A DNA stretch of 64,000 nucleotides from Aphelocoma coerulescens (lineage: Eukaryota > Chordata > Aves > Passeriformes > Corvidae). The notes under the pieces are model-generated. The model did not search any database and was not told the DNA's origin. It was given only the letters and a program-made list of their open reading frames with translations. The stretch covers positions 20,993,497-21,057,496 of the forward strand of contig NC_091016.1 of NCBI RefSeq assembly GCF_041296385.1, given 5' to 3'. Position numbers and translations under genes: made by a program. Below are positions 14,147-28,836 of the stretch, one piece after another. Position 1 is the stretch's first letter, and every line of letters starts with the position of its first letter.

Positions 14147-17100
14147 TCCAAGGCCTTCCCGCCAGGCAATTCCCACCACTATCCTACACAACCATTCCAA
14201 AAGCAGAAATATATCTGCTTAATGGATGTTTCTATACTGTTTCCAGCTTTCCCTCCCCACTCTCCCCTCCTCCCCAAGATTTCCTGGACAAGCTGAAGTT
14301 TTCCAGCTTCCTTGGTTCCCCTTTCTGGGGCACAGCCTGACAAAGGAGTGACTCCACTCCACGCTTGCCCTGCTCCTGGAGAAAAAGCCATGTAAAAGAG
14401 AATTGTAATGGGAAGTGTCAAGTTAGCAGACCCTGACAGAGCCTTCAGGGATCTCTGAAAACACATTAATGACTGCAACACAAGCCCACTGTGGTGTTAT
14501 TGGATCTTCCCAAGCCTAGTCCTAAAGAAGCTTCCTATGAATCAGTGACGTCAGATTATGAAATTAAAGTTTGCCCTCTCCTTGCCCACCTTCTTCCTTA
14601 TAATATATATATATACCTTGCAACCCACATAATGTCCTCCTGCCCCACAAAAAAACCCTCAAATTATTTTCAAAGCAGAACATGGTAAAATGTGAATATA
14701 CAAAGCATTGTTCACAGACGGTGCCTTTCTGCTCCCCTCGGGCAATCCCTTTAGGGATATTATTGTTGGTAATAATTTGCTTTGCTTTAAAAAGCAAATA
14801 AGTGCAAAATAACAAATGCAAACAGTGAAAATAATGCAGAAATACGTAATGAAAAATTGTATGGGCTGCAAAAAGTCATTTCATATTATGTAGACTTAGA
14901 AAAACAATTCAATGTAGATATTGTCTGAAGAAAAAAGTATTTCATGCCTTCTTGCTGCCACTAGAACAGCTTCAGCAAACAGTTCTAACCAACTCAGTGA
15001 GCCAAATCATAAAGCTTCAGGCAGTCACAAAAAGCTATTGATTTTCAGAAAAAAAGAAAAACGAGCTTTTTTAGCTGTAAATTCCTATTGATGTTTGACA
15101 AAAGTGTGCAAGGGGCATGTGCCAGTATAGCCATTGTGGGAGAAGCCAAGATTGCAGCTTCTCTGGTTAAGCTCCTCGGAAGTTTATTGTGGTCAGCCTC
15201 AGCCTGCTCCATCTGATCTTGGATCAAATAAAACACAGCACATATGATTCCCAAGAGCAATAATCAAAACTGAGGGTTTCAGACGCTGCTGGAAACAAAA
15301 TTACAGGAAGAAGAAATGAGCTGGATATTTCTTTTTATTGTTGGGAAACAGATTTCTAACAACAAACCATGTGGATTTATTTTATTTTTTTGAAGTTAGC
15401 TCACCTATCCTGTGTAAATACATCCCTCCTCCCCTTGCACAGGGCAGGTCTCCATTCCCTACAAGCAAAGGCATTTCAAAAGCCAGGTTTAGGCCATCCT
15501 AAGAAAGGATGACATGAGGCTGAACGATATGTTATTCCTCCCTTCTCTGAACGTCATCTCACTTGTTTTCCCTCCTCCTTACAGTGGAAAAAAAGAGCTC
15601 ATTCCCATTGCAGCCTGGGTCCTCTGGTCACCATTAGTGGGACAACTCATCAGTGCCTTTAGGGTTGACACCAACCTTTACAGCCTGGAGGTGTGTCTGA
15701 AGAACAGGTTGGGCTACTTTCTCCTGCAGATAAAAGCTATAAAGATGGGATAATAAACTTTCAACAGTTTCTAAGGCACTCAGATGCAAAGCTGTCAGCA
15801 GCTGGTGCTGCATAAAACACTGCAACCCAACTTTATCACTGCTTTTACTCATATGACCTAGAATGGTTTGATTACATCTACCCATAATATATTCACATTT
15901 CTGCCTGGATATACTATGACTTGCACTCAGTCTCTCACCTTAAATATGCTGTTGAGAAAACGAGCTGGGGAGGTCCCAGGAGTGCAAACTGATAACAGTT
16001 TTTTAAATTGCAGGGTGGGAGACACAGGTAAATATTTCTTTTGCTACATATGTAACAAAATGACCCGCTGAAATTATATTGTCAGAGCTTCCAACCAAAT
16101 GCAGCAAAACCTAAAAGGCCTGTGCACTTGACCAGTGCCTGACAATTCAAACATTCAATAAGTGAGAATAAATCAAGTCTGGGTAGAGCCACACAGCAAC
16201 TAAAAGGACAGAAAACATTCACTGAATTTCAAGCATTTTACAAAACAATTTCCTTCTGGACCTTCATTTCGGAGCACAGCACCCAAAAGAGAATAGAGAT
16301 GGGAAGCTCCAAAGATCTCACAAGCTTTTTTACTGATCTCCCTATGCCTGAAGATGCTGCTCCATTTTCCAGCTGCTTCTTGCACCACTTTCTAAGGGTA
16401 GGCTGGACTAAATTCAGTGTTTAATTTAACATTATAATCCTGGGAAACAGCTGTTAGCCACCTTCCAGAGTCATTCACAGGAGAGTTTCTCCAGGTTTGT
16501 TACCAGCAGTGAAGGGGGCTGACAGAGGAAAGCGCCACCACTTATCCCCTAAAATCACCTCTCTGCTTTGTATTACAGTAATAAATACATAATGACATTG
16601 TGCATTTAAAAAAAAAAACACCCCAAACAAACAGCAAAAGCCTTTCACAGTCTCCAGGATATGATTGCCAGCATCCCATTACAGATTCCGTGAGGCAGCA
16701 AACGGCTGGTGTTTATTATTAAGTATGACTGAACCTCAAACCCTCGTGGAATAAACCCAGCTAGGATGTATGTGAAGTACTTGCCTGCTTGCCTGCACCT
16801 GCCAACACTTGTCTCACTCTTGCAGAGGATACACAAAGCAGCAAGAGAGTCTCAGGGATCGGAGACTCCCAGCTTAATACTTCCTAGTGCTGTTGGCTGC
16901 CAGAGTAATTTTAGTCTCTCCATTTGGGTTCATCTTTTGTACAACAGCGATAACATCTACGACGCCAAAGATGCAAGGACACGGTGCTGCTCACAGAAAT
17001 ACGACAGCAGAACCCACAGATATTGGCAAGAACATGAAGATCTTTCAATCACACATCTCAGTCTGCAAAGTGCAAGTCAGGACACTTGGAAAAAGAGAGG

Positions 17101-19567
17101 ATCTTTTGTGTGCCTTTGCACTTTTTCCTTTTATGCAGCAAAATCCAAAGTCTTTTCCAAAGGAAATCTAAGCCAAGGCAAACCAGATACATATTGATTA
17201 ATCATGTTCATATTATGTCTGGGAAACATTTCTGCCATCTCCTCTTTGAGAAGTTATATTTAGAGTTGGGGTAGGAGCATATTTAGATGAAAGGGAAAAT
17301 ACATAGAAGAAAAGCTGCATCTGCAATCACATTTCCTGATTAGATCTTACCGGAGTGCCATCTCAGTGCTGCCTAAACATGGGGTAGTAAATGCCTTCCG
17401 TGCTCATTTTCATGCTCCCTATCCCTGCCTTCTCTGCAAATCAATGATTGGGTCATATGTATGAATTGGTTTTGGGGGTTTTTCTTGATTATTTTTGAGT
17501 TTTTTTTGTTTTATTCCTCAGCTATAAGCATAGGCCCTAACTCCAAGCACAAAACTCCTTACTGGGCAAGGGGAAAAATTGAATCAAAACCTCTCTTTTT
17601 TAATAAGAACCACCTTTAATAATCTCTTGAACAAATGTATGGCTTTAGGGAGATACATAAAACAGTGAACACAGATATGCAGAAAGGTGCATTCAATCCC
17701 TTTCCTCTTGTTTATATTGAATAGAAGGTAAAATTGTCTCTATCAAGAAGACATAGAGGTTATAAGAATAAAGCATCATGAAAACCTGCAGTAATCCAAG
17801 CTTAAAAATACCTTGTTAGTAGAAATGGAATTGAAAACTTTGAGGATTTACATGCCTCAATAAGCAGTTTCATTACTTCCATACCTTAACTTATTCACAG
17901 TGTGTACTTGGACTGGTAAAAATAAACATTTAACTAGATTTTTTTTGCTTTTTTCTTTTTTTTTTTCCTGAGTATGGGTGTGCATTGAAAAAGACGAAGG
18001 TTCAGTCTTCCAAGCTTTGTAGTATTATGAGCTTTGTTAGCAGAAAGAGAGAGGATGTGAAGAAGCAACAATCAGCTTTATGACAGGCACTTCATTAACC
18101 CACATACTTCATAATTTGCTCACTGAACTAGCTGCTTTTCCTCTTCTCTCAGCAGGAACATAAATAGCAAAGACTATCATGAGCTGTTATGCTACTGGAA
18201 GACTGTTAATCTTACCAAATATACCATGGAGCATTTACTGCTACATATTTATTTATTTAGATTTAGAGCCTGATTAAAGGGAAGACAAAAATGATATATC
18301 TTGAAGCTGCCTCTCAACTGATACCTAAATTGCAACACTGCACTTGAATAACACTCAGCTGAGCTGGAGAATTTAAAGAAACCAAGTGTTTTACCCCACC
18401 AGCAATTCCTGCACATATTGTCTAGGTGACAAAAATGCATCTGCAAGAAAATATCAGCCTGTGTTTCAAGAAGGACCAGCATGGCAAGGGATGGAAAAAA
18501 GATGGAGTGGGACCAGCAGAGCTCTTTCCTGCCTTGCACTGGGCAGGACAATTTGTGTCTGAGCTTGCACAGGGAGGGATATGATGATGGAAGAGCTAAT
18601 CCAAGCTTATGTGGTGCAGCTCCCACGAGAGGGGTCTGCAGGCGCAAGGAGCGAGCCTTGAGGTAAGTCGTGGTTTGGGATCTGGCTGTGATTTTAACAG
18701 TCAGTTCTAGCAATTGCTCTGAAACACCTGCATCAAGACCCCATAAAACCTCCCTCTCCTCAAAGAGGAGCTTTGCAATATGCTGTGATAGTTAAGAGCC
18801 CTTTCACTGGAGAGAGGGGCCAATTGGTGAGAGGAGTGTATGTGTGTCCACACAAGTGGCAGAGAGCTGGGAAACAAAAGAATTAACACTGAAATAATGC
18901 AATTATTCAACTGCAAGAATAAAGGGCAATCAGTGGGACAATCTCTTTGCTTTATCCCTGTATTTATTTGTTGTGAATCTGAGCGAACGTTGCTCACAGT
19001 GGGAGATTTTTGATGGCCTTCGGTAGGCTTTGATGAGGCTCATATTTGCTCATTTGCCCAATGTATTTATCTGCACCACCAGCAGCGTTGATCAGCATGG
19101 AGCAGCAAAGCCCAATGAAAGCTTTAAATAAACTCCCACTTGTTAAACCATCCTCAGCTCAGATTCAGGGAGTTTATATAGCAAACATTACCTGAGTCAT
19201 TCCTCTGGGAGAATTATGGACTGAATGATGGCAAGACATTTCCAAAAATGCTTAAATGGCTATTAATGGAAGTTGTGCTCCTAAGTTATTTAAGTGCTTT
19301 TGAAAGTCTGAAACAAAATACAGCTCAGCAATCGGAATCACCAGATGAACCTTTCTGTTATACTTATTGCAAAAACAGTAAGACAGAATCAAATTCAGCA
19401 AAAATGAAAGGTTTCTGCATTTACACCAGCAAACAACTGATTAAAGAATTATGAAGCAGAATTATGTCTGCAGAATCATCTATTCACATGAGCTTAAACG
19501 CCTCCATAAGGACCACTGCAGTTCCACAACTGCAGTGTGCCAGAGGGCTTTGGTGACTCCCAGTTTA

Positions 19568-20176
19568 GCCCAAGTCGAAGTTTAGCAAGGGCAAGTTCTA
19601 AATTCTGTATCTGGGACAGGATAACCCTGGATACATGGACAGACTGAGGAATGAGATGCTGGAAATCAGTGCCACAGAACTGGTTGATGGCAAGTTAGAT
19701 ATGAGCCAGCAGTGCCCTGGCAGCCAGGAGGGCCACTCGTGTCCTGGGAGGCATCAGGCCCAGCATCACCAGGCAGGCAAGGGAGGGATTGTCCTGCTCT
19801 GCTCTGCACTGGGGCAGCCTCACCTCGAGTGCTGAGAGCAGCTTTGGGTGTCACAATATAAAAAAGAAATTATTGCTCTCTACAACTGAAAGGAGACTGT
19901 AGCCAGGTGGGGGTCAGTCTCTTCTCTCAGGCAACCAGTGACAGGGCAAGAGGAGGTGTCCTCAAGCTGCATGAGGTGAGGTTCAGGTTGGACATCAGGA
20001 ATAATTTCTTCACTGAAAGGCTGCCTGTTCCCAGGGGTGTGGTGGAGTCACCATCCCTGGAAGTGTTCAAGAAATGGCTGGACTTAGTGCTATGGTTTAG
20101 TTGGCATGGTGGTGTTTGGTCAAAGGTTGCACTTGATGACCTTGGAGATCTTTCCAACCTCCATGATTCTATGATA
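19568..20176 (+). mobile_element. CR1 LINE 3' fragment (degenerate)
   Basis: This is a remnant of the 3' end of the chicken-repeat-1 non-LTR retrotransposon. The 5' part (about 19590-19850) decodes to the C-terminal ORF2 region, including DMSQQCPGSQEG, matching the usual MSQQC segment, and a following LCSAL. The 3' part reads [15 protein letters not shown] and [13 protein letters not shown], typical of the end of CR1 ORF2. It closes with the characteristic tail: CTTGATGACCTTGGAGATC, TCCAACCTCCATG and ATTCTATGATA. Stops, frameshifts and a missing middle section (19850-19900 jumps regions) make it non-functional. The 5' end is truncated, as is usual for CR1, and its exact edge is uncertain by some tens of bases. 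It lies antisense to NRXN1 in the intron. Confidence 0.88.
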
Positions 20177-23100
20177 TACAGCCCAGTGTCAGGTCACAAT
20201 TCCATAATAACCTGAAGAGCAAAAGCATGGAGTGATGTTTTTGTCTAACCCTCCTATAAGCACACTCTGAAACCATGATGACACCCCAGATTTCCTGTTC
20301 CACCGCAGGAAAGTTACAGACTATGAAATTCTAGTCTGTGACTGGTATGTGTGAGGCAGAGCCCCACTAGGATGCTGGAGATTCCATCATATAAATTTAA
20401 ATAGCAGTATATCAGCACACCGTTCAAAAGAACGCTTAGTTTTTCAATTGCCAAGTCTGGGGTTGGTTAAATACCTTCCTTGAAAAGAGAAATTGTTTCT
20501 TTCAGAATGATTTTTTCATGGATGAGCTTTATTTCCAAGGCAAATTAGTTTCTGATGTATAAGCATTTTAACCCCCGCAAAAACAGTCTGCCAGAAAATT
20601 TATGACCACCTTTTCTATTTTTTTCCTCTGATTAAGCACATTTGCAGTTGGAATGCATCAAGCTGGCAATGCTAGTTTTATCTCACTAGAAAGTGCAAAT
20701 CCTTTCTGCATCACCATTCACCTGGATACAATTTTTAAATTACTGGTACAAGAGTCAGAGAGTGTCAGGCTACAGAGAGACAAAGCTTGCAGGGAGAGGA
20801 AATCTCTTTCCAATAACCAACCAAAAACAGAGGGGGGAGAGGACAAACTTTCATACTGACAAGGCCATGTTTAGGTATGAGGATCAAAAAGCAATGAAAA
20901 TAATTGAAAATTTGCTCTCCCTGTAAATCTTGCCTTTTTGTAACTTTACATGAGCTGACTGTGCCACCATTATTACAGAGTTCCTGTGAGGCCTTTTGGT
21001 TGTAAAAGCATTTCCTTCTACTAATTCCATTAAAAAGAAAGTTTCAGACATGAATACTTGATTGACACATTATTAGGAAAGTATGAGAAAAGCAGCAGTG
21101 TCGCATTAAGCTCCACTGCCACAGCCATCATCTTTCCCAGCATATCTCTGTATCTTCCCCGCACAGCGAAAAGGCAAAAGGAGAGAAAAGACTATGCTCA
21201 TTAGGAAGAAAAATGGAAGAAGCTCTTCTGAGCATCCCATCTGCTGCCATCGTGTCAGAGATATCACATTTTACCGCTGTCACAAGCAGGTGCATGCAAT
21301 TAGATGACAACAAAATGAACTATGGCTTCCCAGTGACTGTTTCGAGCAGATTTCAGACTGTTGGCAAGTGTGAGATAACAGACTATGGGCATTAGCCACT
21401 GAATAATTCCTGGAATTCACATGAAAAATGTACAGGTGATTAATTCTGGTGTAGAAGACAACTGCAAGAAGTGATAGACACAGCAACTGCAACAAAGCAG
21501 AGGACGATGGAGGGCATGGGCTGGGCTAATTCAGGCTATTGAAGTTATTATGAAGACATAATAAGGCCAGTCTGTTCAATTCTGATCTCATTTGCTGTAA
21601 CATATCGGGACAATCAAGCCCAAAACAAATGCATAGAAATACACCCTCAGTATGCTGAGGGACTAGGGACAGTGCTTGGATGTTTTCTACTCCTGTCACC
21701 TAAATATATTTTTACTGTTCACAACTGGTGGCTAATTAACAGAGGGGTTAATGATCATTAGAAGCTCACCAACTTTCACGTGAGGCAAAAATCGTAACAT
21801 GCAAATCACTAACAAAAGAACAGCTGAAATGCCTGTTTTCCTGTAGTGTTGCACAGAAAAAGAGGAAGCCCCGGTGAAGCAGACAGAACAAGGACAATGT
21901 TCCTGCATGAGCATGTCCGAGGCACAGCCCTTGGGGACGAAGCTGTACTGCCAATGACTATTCATGTACAACTCTGCTGTGCCACACAAAGACGGCAAAA
22001 ATTACTGTAATAGCCAAAACATTCTTCCCACCAAAGGCTTCTTTCTGAGTGCTGGGTGCCTCCTTTGTACTGAATCCCCTGTGTTTACAGGGCTCTGTTC
22101 ACACTTGCTGGGGAAGATTCCTCCCTTCCTTATCTGAATACAACAATGCAGGAAAAACACCTTCTCTTCAGTTATCTAAGGTGATAATGGAGAATTGCAG
22201 AAACTTGTCAGGGGCTGTGAGATGCCTTCACAGTGCTCACAGAAAATCGTCACCCAAAACATGAACAAAGGCTAATTTTTCCAGGTTAAGAAAAAAATCT
22301 TTGGGGACTTAAACTAAAGAGCACAGCAATGCAAAACATTAAACTGTATTTGTTAGCTTCATCTGACTGTTAAGTATTTTACCTCCTGGTAGGCAATTCC
22401 CAAGAATAACAGCCTTGTTCTGAATGATAAGCTGGTGTTCACCCCTTATAGCAGAAGTTCTGAATTTCAATTCAGTAACTGGGAGTGGCAAAGCCATTTT
22501 TACCATGTCTGGCATAAACCACTTCAATGGGATCAATACAGGACTGCAACATGCCCGGGCAACTTACTTTAATTCAAGCCAGTATATAAATCTTATAATA
22601 ACAGAGGATTTTTTTTTTTCATAAGTCACAGCTTATTTTAGGAACGATATATCTACAGAGATCATCCTCTTTCTCCAGTCAAAAGTGTTAATGCAACACT
22701 CAAGCAAAATTGTTCTCCATGCAGATGTTTTATCCTTAAGGAAGAAGGAATACAGCTTTTGAAATCATATTCTACCTCATAAATGCACTGAGGAAGTTAG
22801 GGAAACTCAGCCATTTTCAAATAGGGTAACTATGATGGAGCAGCTCTGTAAACCACACCACAGCAAGGATGCAAAAATTCTACACTAAAGTAAAAACAGC
22901 AGTTTCCAAAGCAAACAACAACTTGTTAGGTCATGTTTCTGACCCCTGTTACCTTACTGTGAGTCTCATAATATCCGTTCTTCTATTTTAAGAATTTAAC
23001 TACCGGAGTCATGGTATGTGGAAATTTCAGTTTTTATTATATTTTAAGGTCCATCTCCAGCTATGAAAAGCACAGCTTAAAGTTCAAGCCAGCTGAAGAG

Positions 23101-26100
23101 TTTAAAAGGGTCAAGTTTACTTTTTTTTTGTAGATTCACATAATGTAATGATGCAAGTGTCATAGTTCACATGCTGAAAGGCAATAAAACGTGCTGCTTG
23201 AGAAAAAAAACAACTGAATTAGCTATAAAGAAAAACTTGCACTAATAGGCAACTTGCACTAATTCACACCACTAATTACTACAGAATATAAACCAGCATT
23301 TCCAATAAGCAGAAATGAGTACAATTATTTTTTATGATTAAACGTTATGACTCAGCATAAGGATTCAGTGCCGTTGCCATTGTTCACAACTTTCTCAAGC
23401 AGCAACACAGCTTTTAATGGGAAGCTCAGAAAACACTGCACCACACATGTCTGTAGAAGTGACACTATTTTGAGAATGGGAAATTAAAGGGGGTAAAACT
23501 TCTCTTCCCCACTTTGGCCCAACAAGAATGAGGTAAATAAGCATGGATGAAGAGCATCTGCACCGTTTCACCTCCACAAAGGCAGCATTTGTCTTTCTGG
23601 TTTCAAAACATGCTCTTTGAGCACTTACCCGCTGCTCTCAGACCTCTTCCTATTACAAATTTCCACAGAGTAAGTTCAGGCCCACAAACCCACTCTGGTG
23701 GCAATAGCCCTTGCTGGCGAGAGGGAAGCGTGAGGCAGTGAGGAGCCTCCTTAGTCAGCTTCCTCAGCCCCTGTTTGCTCCCCAGTCATTCAAATCAAGG
23801 AAAGAATCTAAATCTAGGGCAGCTCCATGAACTGCCCATGCAAATCAGCTGCTCTGCCTGTAAACTAGGAGCAGCATTTTCACCTCCCACCACGCTGATG
23901 TCGGTGCCATGGGAATTCTCTGGAATTCAGGGTGAAATAACTCTTTGTTTCACTTTGACCAGTGCCCGTGCTGTAGCGAACAGATACCTATGTGCAAACA
24001 GCAACAGTGCCAGGCTGGAAAAAATCCCAGATTTCACAGAGGACAGCACTTTGCACGATAACCAGGTCTCCCAGACATAAAATGCTTTGATTAAACTGGG
24101 GCAGCTCTGAAGCAGGCAGGCAAAGGCGGTATCGATGTTTTCTCATATGTAAAGATATTAGTGAAGATTCTGACTTGAGTAATATTTTCCAGCATAGCTG
24201 AGCTTTAAATTTAATGAGATCCTCATTTATATTCTGGGAAAAGGAAGAGAACAGAAAACTGCACATGTACTGGAAATCGGCAACAAATAACATTAAGGCA
24301 AGCAAATAAAAGCATGTACTGGTAACTATTATCCTTGTGCTCCCTGGCCTGGAGCTGCTATCACAGCAGCTCTACCCTGCAACCCTAACAGGTCGTATCA
24401 ACAATCTCATTGTGCAGTAAGAGATGCAGGGAGCCACTTACTGAGTTATGGCCACAGGGACAGACACCCTCAGGGGCAGCTGCGCCAGGGAGAGCCGCAG
24501 CACAACCAAAGCCAGTGTCTGATGAAATTTAAGGAAGCACAGAAGAGAGGTAACTGGTTTTTCCTCCTCTGTCTCGACTGAACTTAGAGGGGACTGCAGA
24601 CTTCCTCAAAGGATGGCAAGAATGAAGTAAACAGCAGAAAAGGTGGAGCAGAGGGATGGCTACAAGCAGTACAAGCAATAAACTCCAATTCCGCATTTGC
24701 CATCTAACAAGTTTTTTAATATATGTCTTTTCACCCTATGACTTTAATATTAAACTTGGCAAGTAGGCAACCCAAGCAATCAAACAAATCTGACAGAACA
24801 TACTTAATATAATATTCCCAAAACAAGCCAATTGGAGTCAATATGTACAACTCCCTTTCATTGGAATATATGCTCATGTGTCTCACATCTGCAGGTAGTT
24901 CAATAATATTAATGAGAATTTATGTACCCAAGGAGAGAAGTGAAGGCATCAGTGAAGTAAGTTTCTGGTTTGGATATATGCTCCTGGCTGCCCGGAAGAA
25001 AGCATGCTAGGAAATGGCTAAACATATTTTGCTTCATTTCTTTAAGTTATAGCTGGCTGTAAATTACATTTAATAAACCCATTATTCATACCCTTTTGAG
25101 AACATTTAAGCACCAATAATGTTTACTATGCCAATGCACTGTGAGCTCTTATAAGCCATGTATCTTACTGAAAGTCACTGGGCCAGTTCCATCGCTATGA
25201 TTCTCATGAGCTTCCTTTAGATCTGGCAATTAGGCCATCTGCCAGGAGCTGAAATCATTAGCAATAAAAAGAAATGCAATAGCTCTGCTTTGTAGTCCCT
25301 TCAGTCAGTCCTGGTTCCATTAGCCACTGGGGGCACCATGAGAATCAGGTGAACAAAGAACAGTAACAGAGGAATTTGTAAAAAGGAAAGAATTTTTAAA
25401 GGAGCACTGCAAGGTCAATGGCAAAACAGAAAAAAAAACCAAAAACAAACCCAACTTTTTCACAGTGAGATTTCTTTCAGAGCAGCACTAGGGATTTCAT
25501 CACGTCCCTTTTACAATGTCACACTCTGTGGTCCTCACCACTGCCTCTCAAACTTCTACCCTTCTCTTGCTTGTTCAGTCAGGCATTTGATCAAAACTAT
25601 TTCCTGTTATTAATATGTGCATGCATAGGCACACATGGATCACATTCTTGATTAAGGCATTTAAGCACTGCTGCGATTCAAATAATAATACTAATAATGG
25701 ATTAACCAGCAGTGGACATTAGTGCAGATGATGATCTTTAGCCTCCTGCCTTGAGCCCACAGGAAATCAGAAGTCTTTGCCCATAATTGAAGCTGAGATG
25801 TACAGAGAATAGAAATTTTGTTTGATAAAGGAGTTTGGATTTTAGAGCTATGTTGTTTAAAGCAGCGTGAAACCTGCGAATTTCAAAATCTTCAGAGAGA
25901 AAATAAGCAAATCCAATACATTGAGACCAGTTTGATGGAGCAGCATTTTCCAATGAGAAAATAATTGCATTAACTTTTTTTCCACTTAGCTGTAATATCA
26001 AAGAATATAATAGTATTGCTGCTAAACAATAACCTTTTAAAATGGCCTGGAGAGTGTGGCTGAAAGCCAGTGGGTACTATGGTGAACCAGTGGTAATGTA

Positions 26101-27360
26101 CAGCACAAAACAATCCCCACATTGCTCAAAAATTCCTTTCATGATATAAAAGATGTATCTCATTCTTAAACGTGAAAATTTTTAAAAGGCCAAAATCAAC
26201 ACAAGTGTAAAGTGAAGGAGGACACAGGACCACATTCACAGACTTCTGCCTTGTTCCAGAAGACTGAAAAAAGTCGAATAGTGATAATGTTTCAGTGACT
26301 ATAATCACTCACCACAATTAGCTATAAATCATCCATGGAAAAATGTTTATGGAACTGCCAGATGACCCTCCAAGACAACAAAGAGCCCATGCTCTCTTAT
26401 TGTCTCTTTGAAAAGAGGTTACAGAAAACTGTGTTCCTACCTTACCTCCAATATGTATTCTTTTATGCAACAAACAAACACAAGTTCTAATTTTTCATTT
26501 TTATCATTTATCACTAAGGTCCTCATGTCTCCTAAAATCATGAGACTTTTCTCCAGACTTGGGGGGAACACACAGGTTGGATGATAAACTCAGGGATGAT
26601 CTTTTTTCTCTGAGCCACAGAATATATCTACCACATACTCAGTCACCCCTCTATCTTTCTAGTGCACTTAACAGAGTGTTTCCTATGTGCCTCTGGCAGT
26701 AACATAAAAATATTGCATTAAAATAATCCAGTCCACAGAGCAAAATCAAAAGTGTATATGGAATAAATAAAATGGCAGTAGTAGTAAACATGTCCTTCAT
26801 TGCATTAATCACAATATTTTTTTTTCTCTTCATCAGTTATCACATGATTCAAAAAGCACACTAAAAGTGCAGAACCTAATTCTCAACAAACCTGGGCTCT
26901 TCATGGGCTTTTGCTTCTCATAACTGAAAGCTAAACACACCAAGGGAGCGTGTCAGACACCAGGATTTCACTCAAGGGTGTTTGTTGTTAAACAAGCAAT
27001 CAAAGCCAGTGGTTAAAGAACACAAATTGTCAAACATCAGACCACACTCATTATGTCTAACATCTCCCATGTAAAAGGAAAAGGTATCTTTTAACCAGCA
27101 AAGGACATTGCAACTGAAGGCAGAAGTGATGGCACTTGAAAAGCACATTTTTGCTTTCTGGTATCTCTACTTACCTCCTTCCTTCACCTCAACTGTCTCG
27201 GTAAAGTCAATTATAACACTCCATTTTATACATGTGTAAAATGCACATGTGAACTGTTTAGGAATCAAACATAAAACACTTATAAGAAACAACCATTCTA
27301 TGAAAATAAAAGAAAAAAAAGAGCAAACCACAAAATTTCCAAGGACAAGAGATATATCAA

Positions 27361-27414
27361 ACTAAAACCAAAAAACAACCAACCAAACAAACCCACCAAA
27401 ACAACAACAAAAAT
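27361..27414. repeat. A/C-rich low-complexity tract
   Basis: The tract is made of irregular CAAA, CCAA and CAA units on one strand. It is low-complexity sequence with no coding or structural signal. Confidence 0.7.
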
Positions 27415-28780
27415 CTTTGTCAGAACTGGCTTAAAAGTGCCCAAGAGAAAAAGAAATATTGCAGCATATCATCAGTACAAAGGACTTGATAAGCCTCCTT
27501 TGATGTTCCTTGCAGAAGCTTTAAAGAATTCAGAGACAAAGAAAGAAAAATGTGATGCTGCAGGATGGGAGGTGTCAGAATCCCCATCCTGGCAGTTCAA
27601 TCCAGGGGTATGTGCAGACAATGCTGTCCTCACTGTGCACATACTCCTCCAAGATCCTCATCCTCAGAAATACACCACTATTCCAGAACTGTCTCACTTT
27701 GGAAGAAACCGAGACAAGGCGTGATTTTGCAGTTAGGATTCAAGAAGGGCAAAGACTTTTGAAAGCAGGAAAACTAACCCGAACCAGCCATCCAACCCCA
27801 AATACATCTAGAAGTCAGGACCAGAAAAACCTGCAGATGAAAAAGACCAGCACAAAAATCTCCTGCAAGCCGACCAACATGGCTGTTATTGCTGAAGCAG
27901 ATGTCAAGAGGCAGTTCAAGCTAAAAAGTGAGGCTTGATGTAAACCTACAAATCTTCAAATGTGCCTGTGAACGTCACAGTTTTAATCTCACCTAAGACA
28001 AGTCTTACTATCTCTACTTTGCAATAACCTGACTGATGTTAATGATACTATACAAAACAAAATTCAGGCTCCAACCTTTTGTTTTTATTGCCATCTTCAT
28101 CCCAATCAAATATTTCTCCTAGATTAAGTCTCTCAAGTGTCCTCCCACTCTCTTTTGCAGCCAAAAGTGTGACCCTTCAGATGAATATCTCTGTCTCAAC
28201 CTCTGATCCACTTCATTCCTGAAACTGTTCAGGGCTCCTGCAGAGACTTCAGCACTTGGAGACTGAACATTTTTTAAACCTGTTGCAGCGCTGATACTTT
28301 TCATTACCATTACACTGTTCCCATCTAACCAGAGAGCTGCCCAGCATTCCTTACCCTCCATTTCCACTCTTAAGGACTTTAGTCCTGCAAATTGCTCGAG
28401 TTAGAGGTTATTTCACTCTCATCCCTCTTTTTGTGACTGCCACTGTGAATGCATTAGTTCAACTGAGGATAACATGGTCTTTATTGTCCAAAAATACCAC
28501 TATTCTGCCTCATCTTTTCTCTTTTTCTTCCACTGCATCTGCCTTCCTAGATCCTGCAGATCATTTGCTAGCATTTTCTGAAGCAGGAATATAAGACGAA
28601 GGAAGCATTTTCACCTAAAACCCATTGTCAATTGTCAAAAAGAAATTTGATCAGTCTCACCAGAATCACTCACAGTCAAAGCATTTGTTTCAACAAGCTT
28701 TTGGATTCTACCTTTGGGCTCCTGAATGTGCAAAAAGAAACAGGGGTGAGAAACCTTGCTTTGCTTCTTATGTTTTATAT

Positions 28781-28783
28781 ATA

Positions 28784-28833
<50 letters not shown>

Positions 28834-28836
28834 TAT
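28781..28836. repeat. Perfect 56-bp AT-rich palindrome around (AT)23
   Basis: A 46-bp AT dinucleotide run (28786-28831) is bracketed by ATAAG on the left and CTTAT on the right, which are reverse complements. The whole 56 bp is therefore a perfect inverted repeat that could extrude a cruciform. The symmetry ends at 28780/28837. Confidence 0.9.

Larger units (their letters stand above)
1251..19567 (-). other. NRXN1: NRXN1 upstream intron, segment 1 (no gene found)
   Basis: About 18 kb of AT-rich intronic sequence. Open readings here are all short, on both strands, without family resemblance, signal peptides or splice-consistent structure, and I treat them as chance. Minor features are two short direct duplications (4547-4588 and 14090-14146), a run of 19 A at 13301-13319 and scattered T- or A-rich tracts such as 17940-17970. 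I recognise no tRNA, snRNA or clear transposon. Conserved enhancers may exist but cannot be called from one sequence. Confidence 0.6.

Noticed and set aside
18249..18713. A 154-codon minus-strand open reading, the longest outside the provirus
   Set aside because: It has no recognisable domain, no plausible exon structure and a composition like the surrounding intron, so it is treated as chance.
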